A stretch of 64,000 bases of DNA from a virus: positions 62,001-126,000 of IMG/VR virus record IMGVR_UViG_3300050343_000215, one strand, 5' to 3'. Below, in pieces: positions 42,753-51,350 of this stretch; the first letter of the stretch is position 1; every line of letters begins with the position of its first letter. The notes beneath the pieces are model-generated. The model searched no databases and was not told where the DNA came from. It saw only the letters and a program-made list of their open reading frames with translations. A program made the translations under genes and the position numbers.

Positions 42753-43012
42753 AGATCATGTGATGGTGGAATTATTAGTTCATTGGGTTCTATTACAGTG
42801 TAATTATACCCGGTGCTTTCGCACATTTCAATCATTGACTCAGTGTCAACTTCAACAGTTGACATTATTGGAAAATCATCTGCCTCCAGAAGACCAGCAA
42901 AACGTTCAGCATCTTCTAATTCAGTGAAGAGCAAAAGAGTTCTTTCGTTCTTACTATTTGAAACAGCATATGCTCCTTCAGTTTCCTTACCTTCTAGACA
43001 CAGTATATACAT
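42749..43012 (-). CDS. DUF3110-like protein
   Basis: 87 residues, ATG 43012. Pattern YILCLEGKETEGAYAVSN, LLLFTELEDAERFAGLLEADD and a final MIEMCESTGYNY strand matches small cyanobacterial DUF3110 proteins. Inserted between gp47 and gp46 with overlaps of one and four bases. Role unknown. Confidence 0.7.
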   Translation of the reverse strand: MYILCLEGKETEGAYAVSNSKNERTLLLFTELEDAERFAGLLEADDFPIMSTVEVDTESMIEMCESTGYNYTVIEPNELIIPPSHDL

Positions 43013-44058
43013 TATACCACCTCAAGTGCCTCAACGTACAGAGATTTCATAATCTCTTTTAACTTATGACTATCTAGGTTGGTATTAAGTTCATCAACAT
43101 ACTTCTCCAAAATAGTTAGAGTGTCTTCATGCTCAAGTTCTATGTCATCATCATCATCAACTTCTGTAGAAAAGTCTTCAATAATTTTAAGATCTAATGC
43201 AACATCTTGTAAAGAATTAATAAGATAATCAAACTCAGTATAATCTGTTTTATTTTCTACAACAACTTTTACTACAGTATCTTTATATTTTTCAACATCT
43301 ATATTATAATATTCATTTTTAGTGTCATCATAAAATATTTTATGAAACATTTCGTAAGGATTTTTAATATGCTGTAACTTTAGAGTTTCAGTATCAAAGA
43401 TATTAAATCCACGTTCATCAGCATAATCATTCCAATACATCTGATAGGGATTACCAATATATTGGAAGTTTCCTTTCTTACTTCTAGTATGATAATGACC
43501 CGACATCACCATCTTAAATTTAGAAAACTCGGAAACCTGCCTACCATGATTAGCAACGTAGGTAGGATTAGTTTTAAATCCTTCCATCTCCAGGTGTCCT
43601 AAGACAACCTCTGCCTCAGTTTCCCTCATAAGATTTACTGTTTGTTCTTCATTCTGATCGCAGATCCAAGGAAGATAAACCATCTTACGACCACCAACAG
43701 TAACCTCAGAAGGTCCAGTATAGACACGGAGATTATCATACTCCTGTAGAAGGCACTCCAAAGAATTAATCTCTAGAGTGTTCTTATAGAAAGCATCATG
43801 ATTACCGACCATCATATCAACAGTCACCCCCAGATCCTGCAAAGGATTGAAGATGTTTTTCCTAGACCAGTCAAGACTCCAGAAATCAATGTTGCGACGA
43901 ATATCAAACACATCACCCAGATGGATGACATGCTTAATTTTTTTCTTCTTTAATGTTGGGAAGAAAATATCATTATAGAATTTAAGAAAAAAATCATGAT
44001 AATCTTGATTACCTTTCTTAAATCCGTAGTGGGTATCAGTAATCAGGGCAACTTTCAT
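43012..44058 (-). CDS. gp47: Recombination endonuclease subunit gp47 (SbcD/Mre11-like)
   Basis: 348 residues, ATG 44058. Metallophosphoesterase motifs in order: LITDTHYGF, HLGDVFDIRR, MVGNHDAFYKN, VLGHLEM and MSGHYHTRS. Nuclease partner of gp46. Acidic stretch EVDDDDDIELEHED near residue 290. Start overlaps the gp55 stop. Confidence 0.93.
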   Translation of the reverse strand: MKVALITDTHYGFKKGNQDYHDFFLKFYNDIFFPTLKKKKIKHVIHLGDVFDIRRNIDFWSLDWSRKNIFNPLQDLGVTVDMMVGNHDAFYKNTLEINSLECLLQEYDNLRVYTGPSEVTVGGRKMVYLPWICDQNEEQTVNLMRETEAEVVLGHLEMEGFKTNPTYVANHGRQVSEFSKFKMVMSGHYHTRSKKGNFQYIGNPYQMYWNDYADERGFNIFDTETLKLQHIKNPYEMFHKIFYDDTKNEYYNIDVEKYKDTVVKVVVENKTDYTEFDYLINSLQDVALDLKIIEDFSTEVDDDDDIELEHEDTLTILEKYVDELNTNLDSHKLKEIMKSLYVEALEVV

Positions 44059-44531
44059 TTTCTAGTTTTTTGCTCAATGTTTTGTTTGATACTATTATAA
44101 TCAGAAGCGGAAAAGTTTAGTTCATTCTTATCAGCATAGAGGACTTCATCGTATCCAGAACGCTCAAGAATTTTGCTTTTAATTTCTAGTTGCTTCTTTT
44201 CTTTTTGAATTCTTCTCAAGAATGCATAGTAAATAATTTGAGTAAAGTATGCAAAAGGATTGCCACGATTGGGATCAAAGTTATCAATGTACTGAACACA
44301 GTTCTCAATACCATCACTAATCATGTCCTCACGGAAAGGATAGTTGATGAAGTTAGGACGGTAAGACAGATGCTGTGCGATCTTCAAGAAGCACTCACCG
44401 ATATAATTTGGTATCCTAGGGCGAGTGGTCTCTTCTGTCAAGGCTTTTTTTACAAAGTATTTGTAATCAGAGAGTGCCCTCAAGAACTCTTTATTATCTA
44501 CATAATGTTCTGGTTTCTTTTTGGATCTCAT
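44055..44531 (-). CDS. gp55: Late transcription sigma factor gp55
   Basis: 158 residues, ATG 44531. Sigma-2-like core: DMISDGIENCVQYIDNFDP and GNPFAYFTQIIYYAFLRRI. Directs host RNA polymerase to the TATAAATA-type late boxes found throughout the window, with gp45 as coactivator. Transcribed from a sigma70 promoter, matching its need to be made before late genes. Confidence 0.92.
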   Translation of the reverse strand: MRSKKKPEHYVDNKEFLRALSDYKYFVKKALTEETTRPRIPNYIGECFLKIAQHLSYRPNFINYPFREDMISDGIENCVQYIDNFDPNRGNPFAYFTQIIYYAFLRRIQKEKKQLEIKSKILERSGYDEVLYADKNELNFSASDYNSIKQNIEQKTRK

Positions 44532-44564
44532 TTTGGTTCATCTTCCATAAGTTATTGTACCAAC

Positions 44565-44593
44565 ATTATAACATATGTAAGAGGGCTTGACAA
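44565..44593 (-). promoter_or_regulatory. Sigma70-type early promoter for gp55-gp47-gp46 unit
   Basis: Minus strand TTGTCA (44588-44593), 17-base spacer, TATAAT (44565-44570), 34 bases before ATG 44531. Confidence 0.75.
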
Positions 44594-44652
44594 GATTGGA
44601 TTTGATCTGTAGAATAACTCTGTAAGGGTTCAAAGGAAGTAATAGCTTTAAG

Positions 44653-45060
44653 TTAATAAGTATCAAATAAATTCTCAAAAAATATTCTAGCATCTTCTAC
44701 AGATGCTCTGTATCCTTTGTATTTTTTTCTATTTAATTTTTTAGCAATTTGTTCCTTAGCTTTTTCGTTTATTTGAACAACTGCTTTTTTATAATGACTT
44801 AATCCTGGTTCTAGTAATTCATTAACTGTTATTATTTTAGTATCAGTTATAAAGAAGATATTGTCTGTTGATGATTTAATCCATTTAGATAATCTTAATC
44901 CTGTTATTTTAATATTGTCTCCTAACAAATCGTGTAGATCACTCATGTCCTCTAATATTAATGGGTTCTTAATTAATAAACCTTCTTCATGGACTTCAAC
45001 TAAACCAACAATTTCTTCTCCAGTCATTAATTTTATTGTGCCGAAGAATTTATCGTTCAT
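44653..45060 (-). CDS. Sm-like-fold paralogue with helical C-terminus
   Basis: 135 residues, ATG 45060. N-terminal blocks FFGTIKLMTGEEIVGLV, IKNPLILED, ITGLRLSKWI, ITDTKIITVNELLEPGLSHYKK follow the paralogue family; the Lys-rich last 50 residues are extra. Coupled to uvsW by an ATGA overlap. Confidence 0.6.
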   Translation of the reverse strand: MNDKFFGTIKLMTGEEIVGLVEVHEEGLLIKNPLILEDMSDLHDLLGDNIKITGLRLSKWIKSSTDNIFFITDTKIITVNELLEPGLSHYKKAVVQINEKAKEQIAKKLNRKKYKGYRASVEDARIFFENLFDTY

Positions 45061-46529
45061 CTTTTAATATTTACTGGGATAATTTCATAATTAAATTGCT
45101 CTTCATTGTAAATTTTAATTCTTTCTTTGAGGTGATTGAGAGTATAGTTATTGTAACTACCTTTAGAAAAATCATCAGCAATGTCATAAAGCACTGCCTG
45201 AGCTTTGTTGTCTCCTTTGCGAAGGACTCTACCAATAGATTGTAGATTCCTAATTCTTGATTTGCTAGGTGAAGCAAAAACAATATTATGTAGATTTTTA
45301 ATGTTGATACCAGTAGAGAAGGTTCCGTAGGAAGCAATGATAACGCAGTTATCATTTACCTCTGCTAACTGTCTGATGTTCTCACGTTCAGATGCTTCCA
45401 CACCACCATGAACAAAGAAAACTTTCTTGGTATCTCCGATACTATTATTTATCATATCAAAAAGTGGTTCACCATGCTTCTCCACATAATTGAATAGAAC
45501 TAATGTGTTACCACTTAGGTCACCCACAAGATTTTTAATAAACACATTACGTTTATCATGTGTTACAATGTATTCCATTTCATCTTGGTATGTTTCAAAC
45601 TTATATGATTCGTGCCTCAGAGCAAGGATTTTAATCTTTAGTTGTGAGAGTTGATCTCGCTTCATAAGATCAGCAGTACTAGTAACCCGATCAGATAATC
45701 CGAACAGACCTTCCAAAACCAGACGGTGAGTTTTTGTTCCGTCCAGTGTGCCTGTGAATCCGATACGATATTTTGCTTCATGGAGTTTTGTCATAATACT
45801 TGTTAAAGACTTTGCCTTAAACGTATGGCACTCGTCTCCGATTACAGCAGTATATGAATCAAAATACTTTTTAGGTAGTTTGTAGATAGACTGCCATGTT
45901 GTGATAACTACAGGTGCAGTTGACATTTTTGCTTCACCAGCATATACTTGGTGGCAATAATCTTCTGCATTCCAACCATAGTTTTCAAAATCTTTATACA
46001 ACTGTGTTACAAGTGAAATACTCGGAACAATAATTAATGTCTTAAGATTAGCAGCAGTAAAATATCTAACCAAAGAATATATCATAAAAGATTTGCCCGA
46101 CCCTGTAGGAGAAACAATGATCTTCCTATACATTTTTAATGCTTTGAATACAGCATTATATTGATAGTCTCTGGGTTTAATCTCTGTACCTTCAGTAAGG
46201 TAATCCAAATATTCTTTTACAGTCTCTGGCAAAATATACGGATCTCGTTCAATAACCTTACCGTAATATTCATTATCTTGATAAGAATAAGTATAGTCTC
46301 TTTCCTCTGCCCACTCTATCAAATAATGTAATAACCCAATATAAAGTTGACCATTACCAGGAGAGAACAATCTAATTTTACCGTCCCAATATTTTTTCTT
46401 ATACTGAGGCATGAACTTTGCATCAGGTACTTCAAATGTAAAGTACTCTGATAACTCCATACTTATGTGTGCTTCACATTCAAGTTCTAAGTATACTTCG
46501 TTTCTTTTCCTGATAACAATGTCAGACAT
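45057..46529 (-). CDS. uvsW: RNA-DNA and DNA helicase UvsW
   Basis: 490 residues, ATG 46529. SF2 motifs: Walker A PTGSGKS at 141-147, GDECHTFKA (motif II), GFTGTLDG (motif III), QSIGRVLRKG (motif VI). N-terminal 90 residues hold the small UvsW DNA-binding domain. Unwinds R-loops and branched intermediates, switching T4 from origin to recombination-dependent replication. Confidence 0.93.
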   Translation of the reverse strand: MSDIVIRKRNEVYLELECEAHISMELSEYFTFEVPDAKFMPQYKKKYWDGKIRLFSPGNGQLYIGLLHYLIEWAEERDYTYSYQDNEYYGKVIERDPYILPETVKEYLDYLTEGTEIKPRDYQYNAVFKALKMYRKIIVSPTGSGKSFMIYSLVRYFTAANLKTLIIVPSISLVTQLYKDFENYGWNAEDYCHQVYAGEAKMSTAPVVITTWQSIYKLPKKYFDSYTAVIGDECHTFKAKSLTSIMTKLHEAKYRIGFTGTLDGTKTHRLVLEGLFGLSDRVTSTADLMKRDQLSQLKIKILALRHESYKFETYQDEMEYIVTHDKRNVFIKNLVGDLSGNTLVLFNYVEKHGEPLFDMINNSIGDTKKVFFVHGGVEASERENIRQLAEVNDNCVIIASYGTFSTGINIKNLHNIVFASPSKSRIRNLQSIGRVLRKGDNKAQAVLYDIADDFSKGSYNNYTLNHLKERIKIYNEEQFNYEIIPVNIKR

Positions 46530-46957
46530 TACCTAATTCCTTCAATAAATGATTTCCACTCAATAGCATTTTTTATTTGGAATGACCGATTATTAATCAT
46601 CCTGATTACACTCTCAAGGTATTCAATGATGATGTCATACATATCAATCTTCATCTGTAAGTCTTTGACTTGAGAATCTGATTCAATATACATTGGTAGA
46701 TCTGACTTGAGTACTTTCAGATCAAACGGTTCTTCTTTGTAATCTTCCTCGGATCCTCGTCCCGCATAGTATTCAAACTTGCGTCTGTTAAGTTGTTTGA
46801 GGTCCAGTACTGCTAATTTCTTTTTGAATTTGTAGTCTGAAAAAAAATTTAAATATTTTGAATGTAGTGTGGGAATATTAAGTGCAGCGGTATCAAGTTC
46901 AACAGGATCAATTTTTGAATCCTGTTCCCACATCGCCTGAATTTCTTCAAAGGTCAT
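46529..46957 (-). CDS. uvsY: Recombination mediator UvsY
   Basis: 142 residues, ATG 46957. UvsY pattern: MTFEEIQAMWEQDSKIDP, LHSKYLNFFSDYK, FEYYAGRG and ESVIRMINNRSFQIKNAIEW. Loads UvsX on gp32-covered DNA. One-base overlaps with both uvsW and the upstream gp19-like gene. Confidence 0.92.
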   Translation of the reverse strand: MTFEEIQAMWEQDSKIDPVELDTAALNIPTLHSKYLNFFSDYKFKKKLAVLDLKQLNRRKFEYYAGRGSEEDYKEEPFDLKVLKSDLPMYIESDSQVKDLQMKIDMYDIIIEYLESVIRMINNRSFQIKNAIEWKSFIEGIR

Positions 46958-47472
46958 TAACTAATCACATTTCCATCATACTTAATTCTATATATGGTAT
47001 ATTTAAAGGTGACATTTGCAGTCAGGTACTGAACTCCTTGCTCAGTTGCATCAAATGCTACAGATGTTAATGCAGTAGGCCATGCATTCTCAAACTCAAT
47101 TTGAATATTTGAATTAAAGTTACTATTTAAAATTTCTAAAGAAATATTTCCTTCTATTGGATCTTTGTCAGTATCAAATTTTTCTGCAAGACCAGTCTTT
47201 GCAATCCATTTATGTATTGATACATAATTTGTCATGTCCTCATCAATCAAAAACTTGACACTAAGGTCTTCATACTCTGTCTCAGTTCCAGCGATAGGAA
47301 TGTCCCTAAATGGTGTGGTGACATTAATCTCAGGAATTCTTATGCCAGGGATGTTTGCTGACTGACATAAGAATGCTACCTTAGGAAATTTTTCAATTGA
47401 TAATTTGAAACCTTGTGGCGCTAGGTAGTTAAGATTATCAATCTTATCTTCTAACCAATTTGCCTGGGTCAT
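46957..47472 (-). CDS. gp19-like tail tube paralogue
   Basis: 171 residues from ATG 47472 (MTQANWLEDKI); a TTG at 47490 is within promoter DNA and rejected. Shares the tail-tube layout with the gene at 53021: FLCQSANIPGIRIPEINVTTPFRDIPIAG, the LIDEDMTNYVSIHKWI segment and FENAWPTALTSV. Probably a minor tail-tube or tube-cap protein. Late box CTAAATAT upstream; coupled to uvsY, so uvsY and uvsW may also be read late. Confidence 0.75.
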   Translation of the reverse strand: MTQANWLEDKIDNLNYLAPQGFKLSIEKFPKVAFLCQSANIPGIRIPEINVTTPFRDIPIAGTETEYEDLSVKFLIDEDMTNYVSIHKWIAKTGLAEKFDTDKDPIEGNISLEILNSNFNSNIQIEFENAWPTALTSVAFDATEQGVQYLTANVTFKYTIYRIKYDGNVIS

Positions 47473-47490
47473 CGTTAAAAATACTTTCAA

Positions 47491-47498
47491 ATATTTAG
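47491..47498 (-). promoter_or_regulatory. Late-type promoter box CTAAATAT
   Basis: 19 bases before ATG 47472, three bases after a terminator T-tract. Confidence 0.65.
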
Positions 47499-47500
47499 AT

Positions 47501-47523
47501 AAAAAAAGACCCCTTTCGGGGTC
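47501..47523 (-). terminator. Rho-independent terminator
   Basis: Minus strand GACCCC-GAAA-GGGGTC followed by seven T; the GAAA tetraloop adds stability. Ends the 57-residue gene unit. Confidence 0.88.
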
Positions 47524-47528
47524 GGTAA

Positions 47529-47702
47529 TTAAATAAGAATTCGTTTACATATTCGTTTACATTTATGTTGATCTAAAGAATCACATTCTACTAAACATTC
47601 GTAGTAGTCATTTAATTTTTCGTTTTCTAAACGTAATCCATCCACAGTATCATCAAAATGTCGCCACTCATTTAACTGAGATCGGGATAAAAGATTGTGC
47701 AT
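47529..47702 (-). CDS. Small Cys-containing hypothetical protein
   Basis: 57 residues, ATG 47702 (MHNLLSRSQLNEW). Helical with Cys at 36, 40, 48 and 52 (YYECLVECDSLDQHKCKRIC), a pattern that could form two disulphides or a metal site. Isolated between two terminators after the major capsid gene. No family recognised. Confidence 0.6.
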   Translation of the reverse strand: MHNLLSRSQLNEWRHFDDTVDGLRLENEKLNDYYECLVECDSLDQHKCKRICKRILI

Positions 47703-47840
47703 TGAGTCACCTCTAACATTTAACTCATAACCAAAAAGTAGGGGTCATGTGTACCTAACAATTCTACTACTATGTATATAAAAATGTTCATTTCAGCACA
47801 ATTAAGAAATAAAAATTTATGCCTACGAGTATATACCCAT

Positions 47841-47864
47841 AAAAAAAGACCCCTTAGAGGGGTC
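47841..47864 (-). terminator. Rho-independent terminator after gp23
   Basis: Minus strand GACCCC-TCTAA-GGGGTC followed by seven T, 25 bases after the gp23 stop. Confidence 0.88.
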
Positions 47865-47888
47865 TGTGTGGACCTGTGAGAGGTTATA

Positions 47889-49241
47889 TCACATGAGGTT
47901 AGTAACACGAACACGTCTGTAGTAGACGTTGGTGTTGACGTTACCACCAGCAACAGGATCGGAATCCGAAAGGGCGGTCGCGCCTTTAGCGAATGGATTA
48001 AGAACCATGCCGTAGCGTGTCTTAAATCCGATTTTGGGCTGGAAGGTGTCAGGACCAATTGCACGAACCATCTGGAGAGGAACGTATGGGCAATAGAACA
48101 GACCAGCATCATAAGGGGAAGTACCCTTATAACCAGCGATGAAGAACTGAGCAGCATTGTTGCCCTCAGTAGGCAGTGCCGAATAAGGATCAATGTAAAC
48201 GCGGATGCGTCCGTTCAGCGTACCAACAAAGGTGCTGCCGGTGTCATCAACATTAAGACCAGTATTCAGAGCAGGGTTGTAATCAAGGACGCCTGCCATG
48301 GACAGAGCAGAAGCAACGTCTGAAGAACAGACGAGCATGTTGCCCTTCCCTCTACGAGTCTCTTTCGCGATGGCGTTCATTTCACGCTCAATTTGGAAGA
48401 GGAGACCCTTGAACTTCTCAACGCTCCAACGTCCGTTGGAATCAACGTCCATGTCAAACGTGCCTTGAGTAGCAACGTTCTGCTGAGCACCAGCTTTAGC
48501 GGAACGGAATACGGTACGGACGACTTCTCTGTTGATTTCGGTAAGGATTTCAGCAGAAAGGATGTTGGCGAGTTCAGTCTCGGCATCCAGACCATGAATT
48601 GCTTTCAGGTCTTGTGCGAGTTCAATGCTGTACTCAGCTTTCAGAGCGCGTGACTTAGCAGTAACGGCGATCTTCTCAATGCTGAATGCCATCTCGGGGA
48701 ATACGCTAGCAGCGGCTTCGCCAAGTGCTTCGGCAGTGGTTGTTGCCATAGCGCCTGCAGAACCATAGGTGCCGCTGTCATTCAAGACACCGGGGTTTGA
48801 ACCTGTAGGAGCAGTACCACCAGCAGAGTTAGTGGAGTTATAACCAGTACCAGAGAAGGCAGAGTTAACTTCGTTGTAGAATGTCTCATCACCAGTCTGA
48901 CTTTCAACGCGGGAACGCATTGCAAAGATCAGTCCAGTAGGACCATTCATTGGTTGAACGCCACAAATATCATAGGCGATCAGGTTAGGCATTGAGCGAC
49001 GGATCAGTGAGATCAGTACGGGGTCAAAACCTGCGACGTTACCAGCGCCAGTTGTGGCGGAATTAATAGGACCAGCGTTTGTAGGCGCTTCGGTCAGCAT
49101 TCTCTCCTCACGGAGGAATTTTTCTTGGTTTTCCAGAAGTTGAGTGGTGACAGCCTTCTTGTAAGTATCCTTGATCTCGGGAAGATCAGAATGAGACAGA
49201 ACTGGTGCCCACTTCTCCTGGAGTTGTTCGGTATTGAACAT
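47889..49241 (-). CDS. gp23: Major capsid protein gp23
   Basis: 450 residues, ATG 49241. T4 gp23 pattern: LQEKWAPVLSHSDLPEI start, FDPVLISLIRRSMPNLIAYDICGVQPM, EMAFSIEKIAVTAKSRALKAEYS, AELANILSAEILTEINREV and the C-terminal NPYA-like segment. The N-terminal ~65 residues are probably removed by protease gp21. Forms the capsid hexamers. A TATAAATA late box is 43 bases upstream and a strong terminator follows, fitting very high expression. Confidence 0.96.
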   Translation of the reverse strand: MFNTEQLQEKWAPVLSHSDLPEIKDTYKKAVTTQLLENQEKFLREERMLTEAPTNAGPINSATTGAGNVAGFDPVLISLIRRSMPNLIAYDICGVQPMNGPTGLIFAMRSRVESQTGDETFYNEVNSAFSGTGYNSTNSAGGTAPTGSNPGVLNDSGTYGSAGAMATTTAEALGEAAASVFPEMAFSIEKIAVTAKSRALKAEYSIELAQDLKAIHGLDAETELANILSAEILTEINREVVRTVFRSAKAGAQQNVATQGTFDMDVDSNGRWSVEKFKGLLFQIEREMNAIAKETRRGKGNMLVCSSDVASALSMAGVLDYNPALNTGLNVDDTGSTFVGTLNGRIRVYIDPYSALPTEGNNAAQFFIAGYKGTSPYDAGLFYCPYVPLQMVRAIGPDTFQPKIGFKTRYGMVLNPFAKGATALSDSDPVAGGNVNTNVYYRRVRVTNLM

Positions 49242-49283
49242 TAGGTTCTCCTTAGAAAATTAATTTGTTAGTGAACTATGATT

Positions 49284-49291
49284 TATTTATA
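49284..49291 (-). promoter_or_regulatory. Late promoter box TATAAATA for gp23
   Basis: Exact late box on the minus strand, 43 bases before ATG 49241, near the gp22 stop. Confidence 0.8.
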
Positions 49292-49298
49292 ATTTAAA

Positions 49299-50384
49299 TC
49301 ACTTATTGTAGCGTGCGATGGCAGAAACATAACGCTCCATGCCAGCAGGAACATCCTTTTCAGCAACGGGATCCGAAGCTTCTACGCTCTCATTGATTGA
49401 AGTTTTGGGGAAATAATTTTCCTTAATAGTTTCAACTTTCTCTCTAAATGACTCTTCAGTACTAAACTCTACACCCTCAGCAAGTGAGGAAAGTTTTTCT
49501 TTTTGAGTATCAGCGAGTCCCTGAGATACTTCGCCAACGATAGATTCTTTGACGAACTCTCCCAAAGAAGAATTTAATTCAATATTTTTGTCAATTTGTT
49601 CGTTGAGTTTTGTCTCCATCTCATCTAATTTGTTTGTCATACCCTCAACCATATCAAATTTCTCTTCAGGGATATCCATGTAATGTTCAGTGAACACACC
49701 CTTCAGAGCAGTCATAAACGATTCTGCAATCTCAGTACGAATACCTTCGTTGATTGCGAGTTTGTTATCATTAATCCATTGTTCTACAATATAGTTCAAG
49801 AATGAGTCAACCTTAGATGACATTTCTTCCTTGATCACGTCAAGTTGCTCATTTAACTGAGCAGCATAGTTTTCTTCTAAACGTGTTGTTTCTTCATCAA
49901 TTCTAGAAGAAACAGCAGCGGTGAAGATTGTTGTTGCCTTTTCTTTAAACTCTTCAGAAAGTTCCTCGCCATTGACGAGTGCGTTGATGTCATCAGTAAC
50001 ATCAATTTCTTCTTTCTTCACAGTAGGCATTGCGTCCCCGCCACCACGACTGACACTCTTGCCAGACATATCCTTACCACCTTCTAATTTAGGCATAGGA
50101 TCTTGCTTGCCTTCACCCGAGTTAACTGCGGTCTTAGACTTCTTAACAGCGGCAGCAGCTTTAGCGCCAGAGTTTTCAAACTTGCCTGAGTGACCTTCCG
50201 AAGAACCGGCAGCCATTGGTTCTACATTAGCAACTGCAACTTCAGCACCTGATGCACTAGGAAGATGTGAACCTTCTGCTGGAGCTGCACCTGCTGTTAC
50301 AGCATTGTTCATTTCTGTAACAGTTTCCGCATCAATTTCTTTAGATACGAAATCTTCAAATTTCTCGTTTAACGAATTAGCCAT
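49299..50384 (-). CDS. gp22: Prohead core scaffold protein gp22
   Basis: 361 residues, ATG 50384. Ala/Gly/Ser-rich N-terminus (residues 25-120) followed by a long charged coiled coil (EEFKEKATTIFTAAVSSRIDE, LNEQIDKNIELNSSL), as expected for the internal scaffold around which gp23 assembles. Located between protease gp21 and gp23, the T4 order. Confidence 0.92.
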   Translation of the reverse strand: MANSLNEKFEDFVSKEIDAETVTEMNNAVTAGAAPAEGSHLPSASGAEVAVANVEPMAAGSSEGHSGKFENSGAKAAAAVKKSKTAVNSGEGKQDPMPKLEGGKDMSGKSVSRGGGDAMPTVKKEEIDVTDDINALVNGEELSEEFKEKATTIFTAAVSSRIDEETTRLEENYAAQLNEQLDVIKEEMSSKVDSFLNYIVEQWINDNKLAINEGIRTEIAESFMTALKGVFTEHYMDIPEEKFDMVEGMTNKLDEMETKLNEQIDKNIELNSSLGEFVKESIVGEVSQGLADTQKEKLSSLAEGVEFSTEESFREKVETIKENYFPKTSINESVEASDPVAEKDVPAGMERYVSAIARYNK

Positions 50385-50423
50385 TTAAAATAACCCCTAA
50401 AGGACCTTGGTTTTTCTATTACT

Positions 50424-50431
50424 TATTTATT
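50424..50431 (-). promoter_or_regulatory. Late-type promoter box AATAAATA for gp22
   Basis: 40 bases before ATG 50384. Confidence 0.65.
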
Positions 50432-50435
50432 AAAA

Positions 50436-51080
50436 TTATAAGTTAAAGAGCAGTTTCTCAAAGCTCTCAAGGATTTTACCCTCAAGTTCTCCGCGTGAAA
50501 CCCTCTCTAAATTTTCTCTTACTTGCTGAAGTTCTGCTTCTTTAAACATTCCATTGTTCCAAACCCATTCTTTTCCTTCCATGATTCCATTGACAAAGGC
50601 ATCAGGAGCAGAAGGATCTGCTACAATATCTGCAGCAGTAGTAAGCATAAAATCATCTCTGACATAATTAGAACCACCTTTGGATTCTAAACTGCCCACA
50701 CCTCTAGATGAAACACCTAGTTGAACACCTTCCCTAAGAAGATTTTTAGCTATTGATCCCATTGGAGTCTCAAGCAATTTTGCCTTACCAATATAGTTTG
50801 CACCATCCTGGTAAAGTTCTACAATCTTATGTGATACACGATCAAGGTTGATGGTAGGACCATCAGGATGACCTAGTTCACCAAGAGCACGAGACTTTTG
50901 TACAAAATTTTCATTGTAGTTAGTCACTTCGCGCTGAAGAACAGGCATGGGATATACACGACCATTGCGATTTTTGATATCGCCCTGGAGAAATACTCCC
51001 TGGATATATGTATACTCTTTTCCATCTTTCTCTTCAGTGAGAAGTTTAATATCTTCGCTGTGCTCTACGATAAGTTTCAT
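50436..51080 (-). CDS. gp21: Prohead core protease gp21
   Basis: 214 residues, ATG 51080. Herpes-type serine protease features: GELGHPDGPTINLDRVSH with the catalytic His and VQLGVSSRGVGSLE with the catalytic Ser. Cleaves scaffold and capsid proteins during prohead maturation. Confidence 0.92.
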   Translation of the reverse strand: MKLIVEHSEDIKLLTEEKDGKEYTYIQGVFLQGDIKNRNGRVYPMPVLQREVTNYNENFVQKSRALGELGHPDGPTINLDRVSHKIVELYQDGANYIGKAKLLETPMGSIAKNLLREGVQLGVSSRGVGSLESKGGSNYVRDDFMLTTAADIVADPSAPDAFVNGIMEGKEWVWNNGMFKEAELQQVRENLERVSRGELEGKILESFEKLLFNL

Positions 51081-51322
51081 GGTTCTTCTGGTTCGGGTTC
51101 GGTGGTTGTTTGTTCTGTAGATGCTTCAACTTCAGGAACTTCGGACTCAACTTCAGGTTCTTCAACTTCAGTAGTTGGATTCATAAGTTGAGCAGCATAT
51201 TCTTTTTTATAACTATCTAGTGTTTCAGATGCTTTTGCATAGAGCATATCAATCACTTCATCAGATGCTACAGAGTTTTCCCCATTAACAATTTTGTCAA
51301 TCAATTCTTTAGTTACTGTCAT
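51077..51322 (-). CDS. Small prohead core protein (gp67/68-like)
   Basis: 81 residues, ATG 51322. Helical N-terminus and a Glu/Pro/Thr-rich acidic tail (VEEPEVESEVPEVEAST). Position between gp20 and gp21 and the acidic tail match T4 small core proteins gp67/gp68. ATGA overlap with gp21. Confidence 0.7.
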   Translation of the reverse strand: MTVTKELIDKIVNGENSVASDEVIDMLYAKASETLDSYKKEYAAQLMNPTTEVEEPEVESEVPEVEASTEQTTTEPEPEEP

Positions 51323-51342
51323 AATAGTAAATTATTATAGTA

Positions 51343-51350
51343 TTATTTAG
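51343..51350 (-). promoter_or_regulatory. Late-type promoter box CTAAATAA
   Basis: 21 bases before ATG 51322, overlapping the gp20 stop codon. Confidence 0.6.

Noticed and set aside
47720-48193. 157-codon minus-strand frame overlapping gp23
   Set aside because: It is an out-of-frame shadow of gp23. Its last 23 codons (MNIFIYIVVELLG...) could be a tiny peptide but have no ribosome site or conservation evidence.
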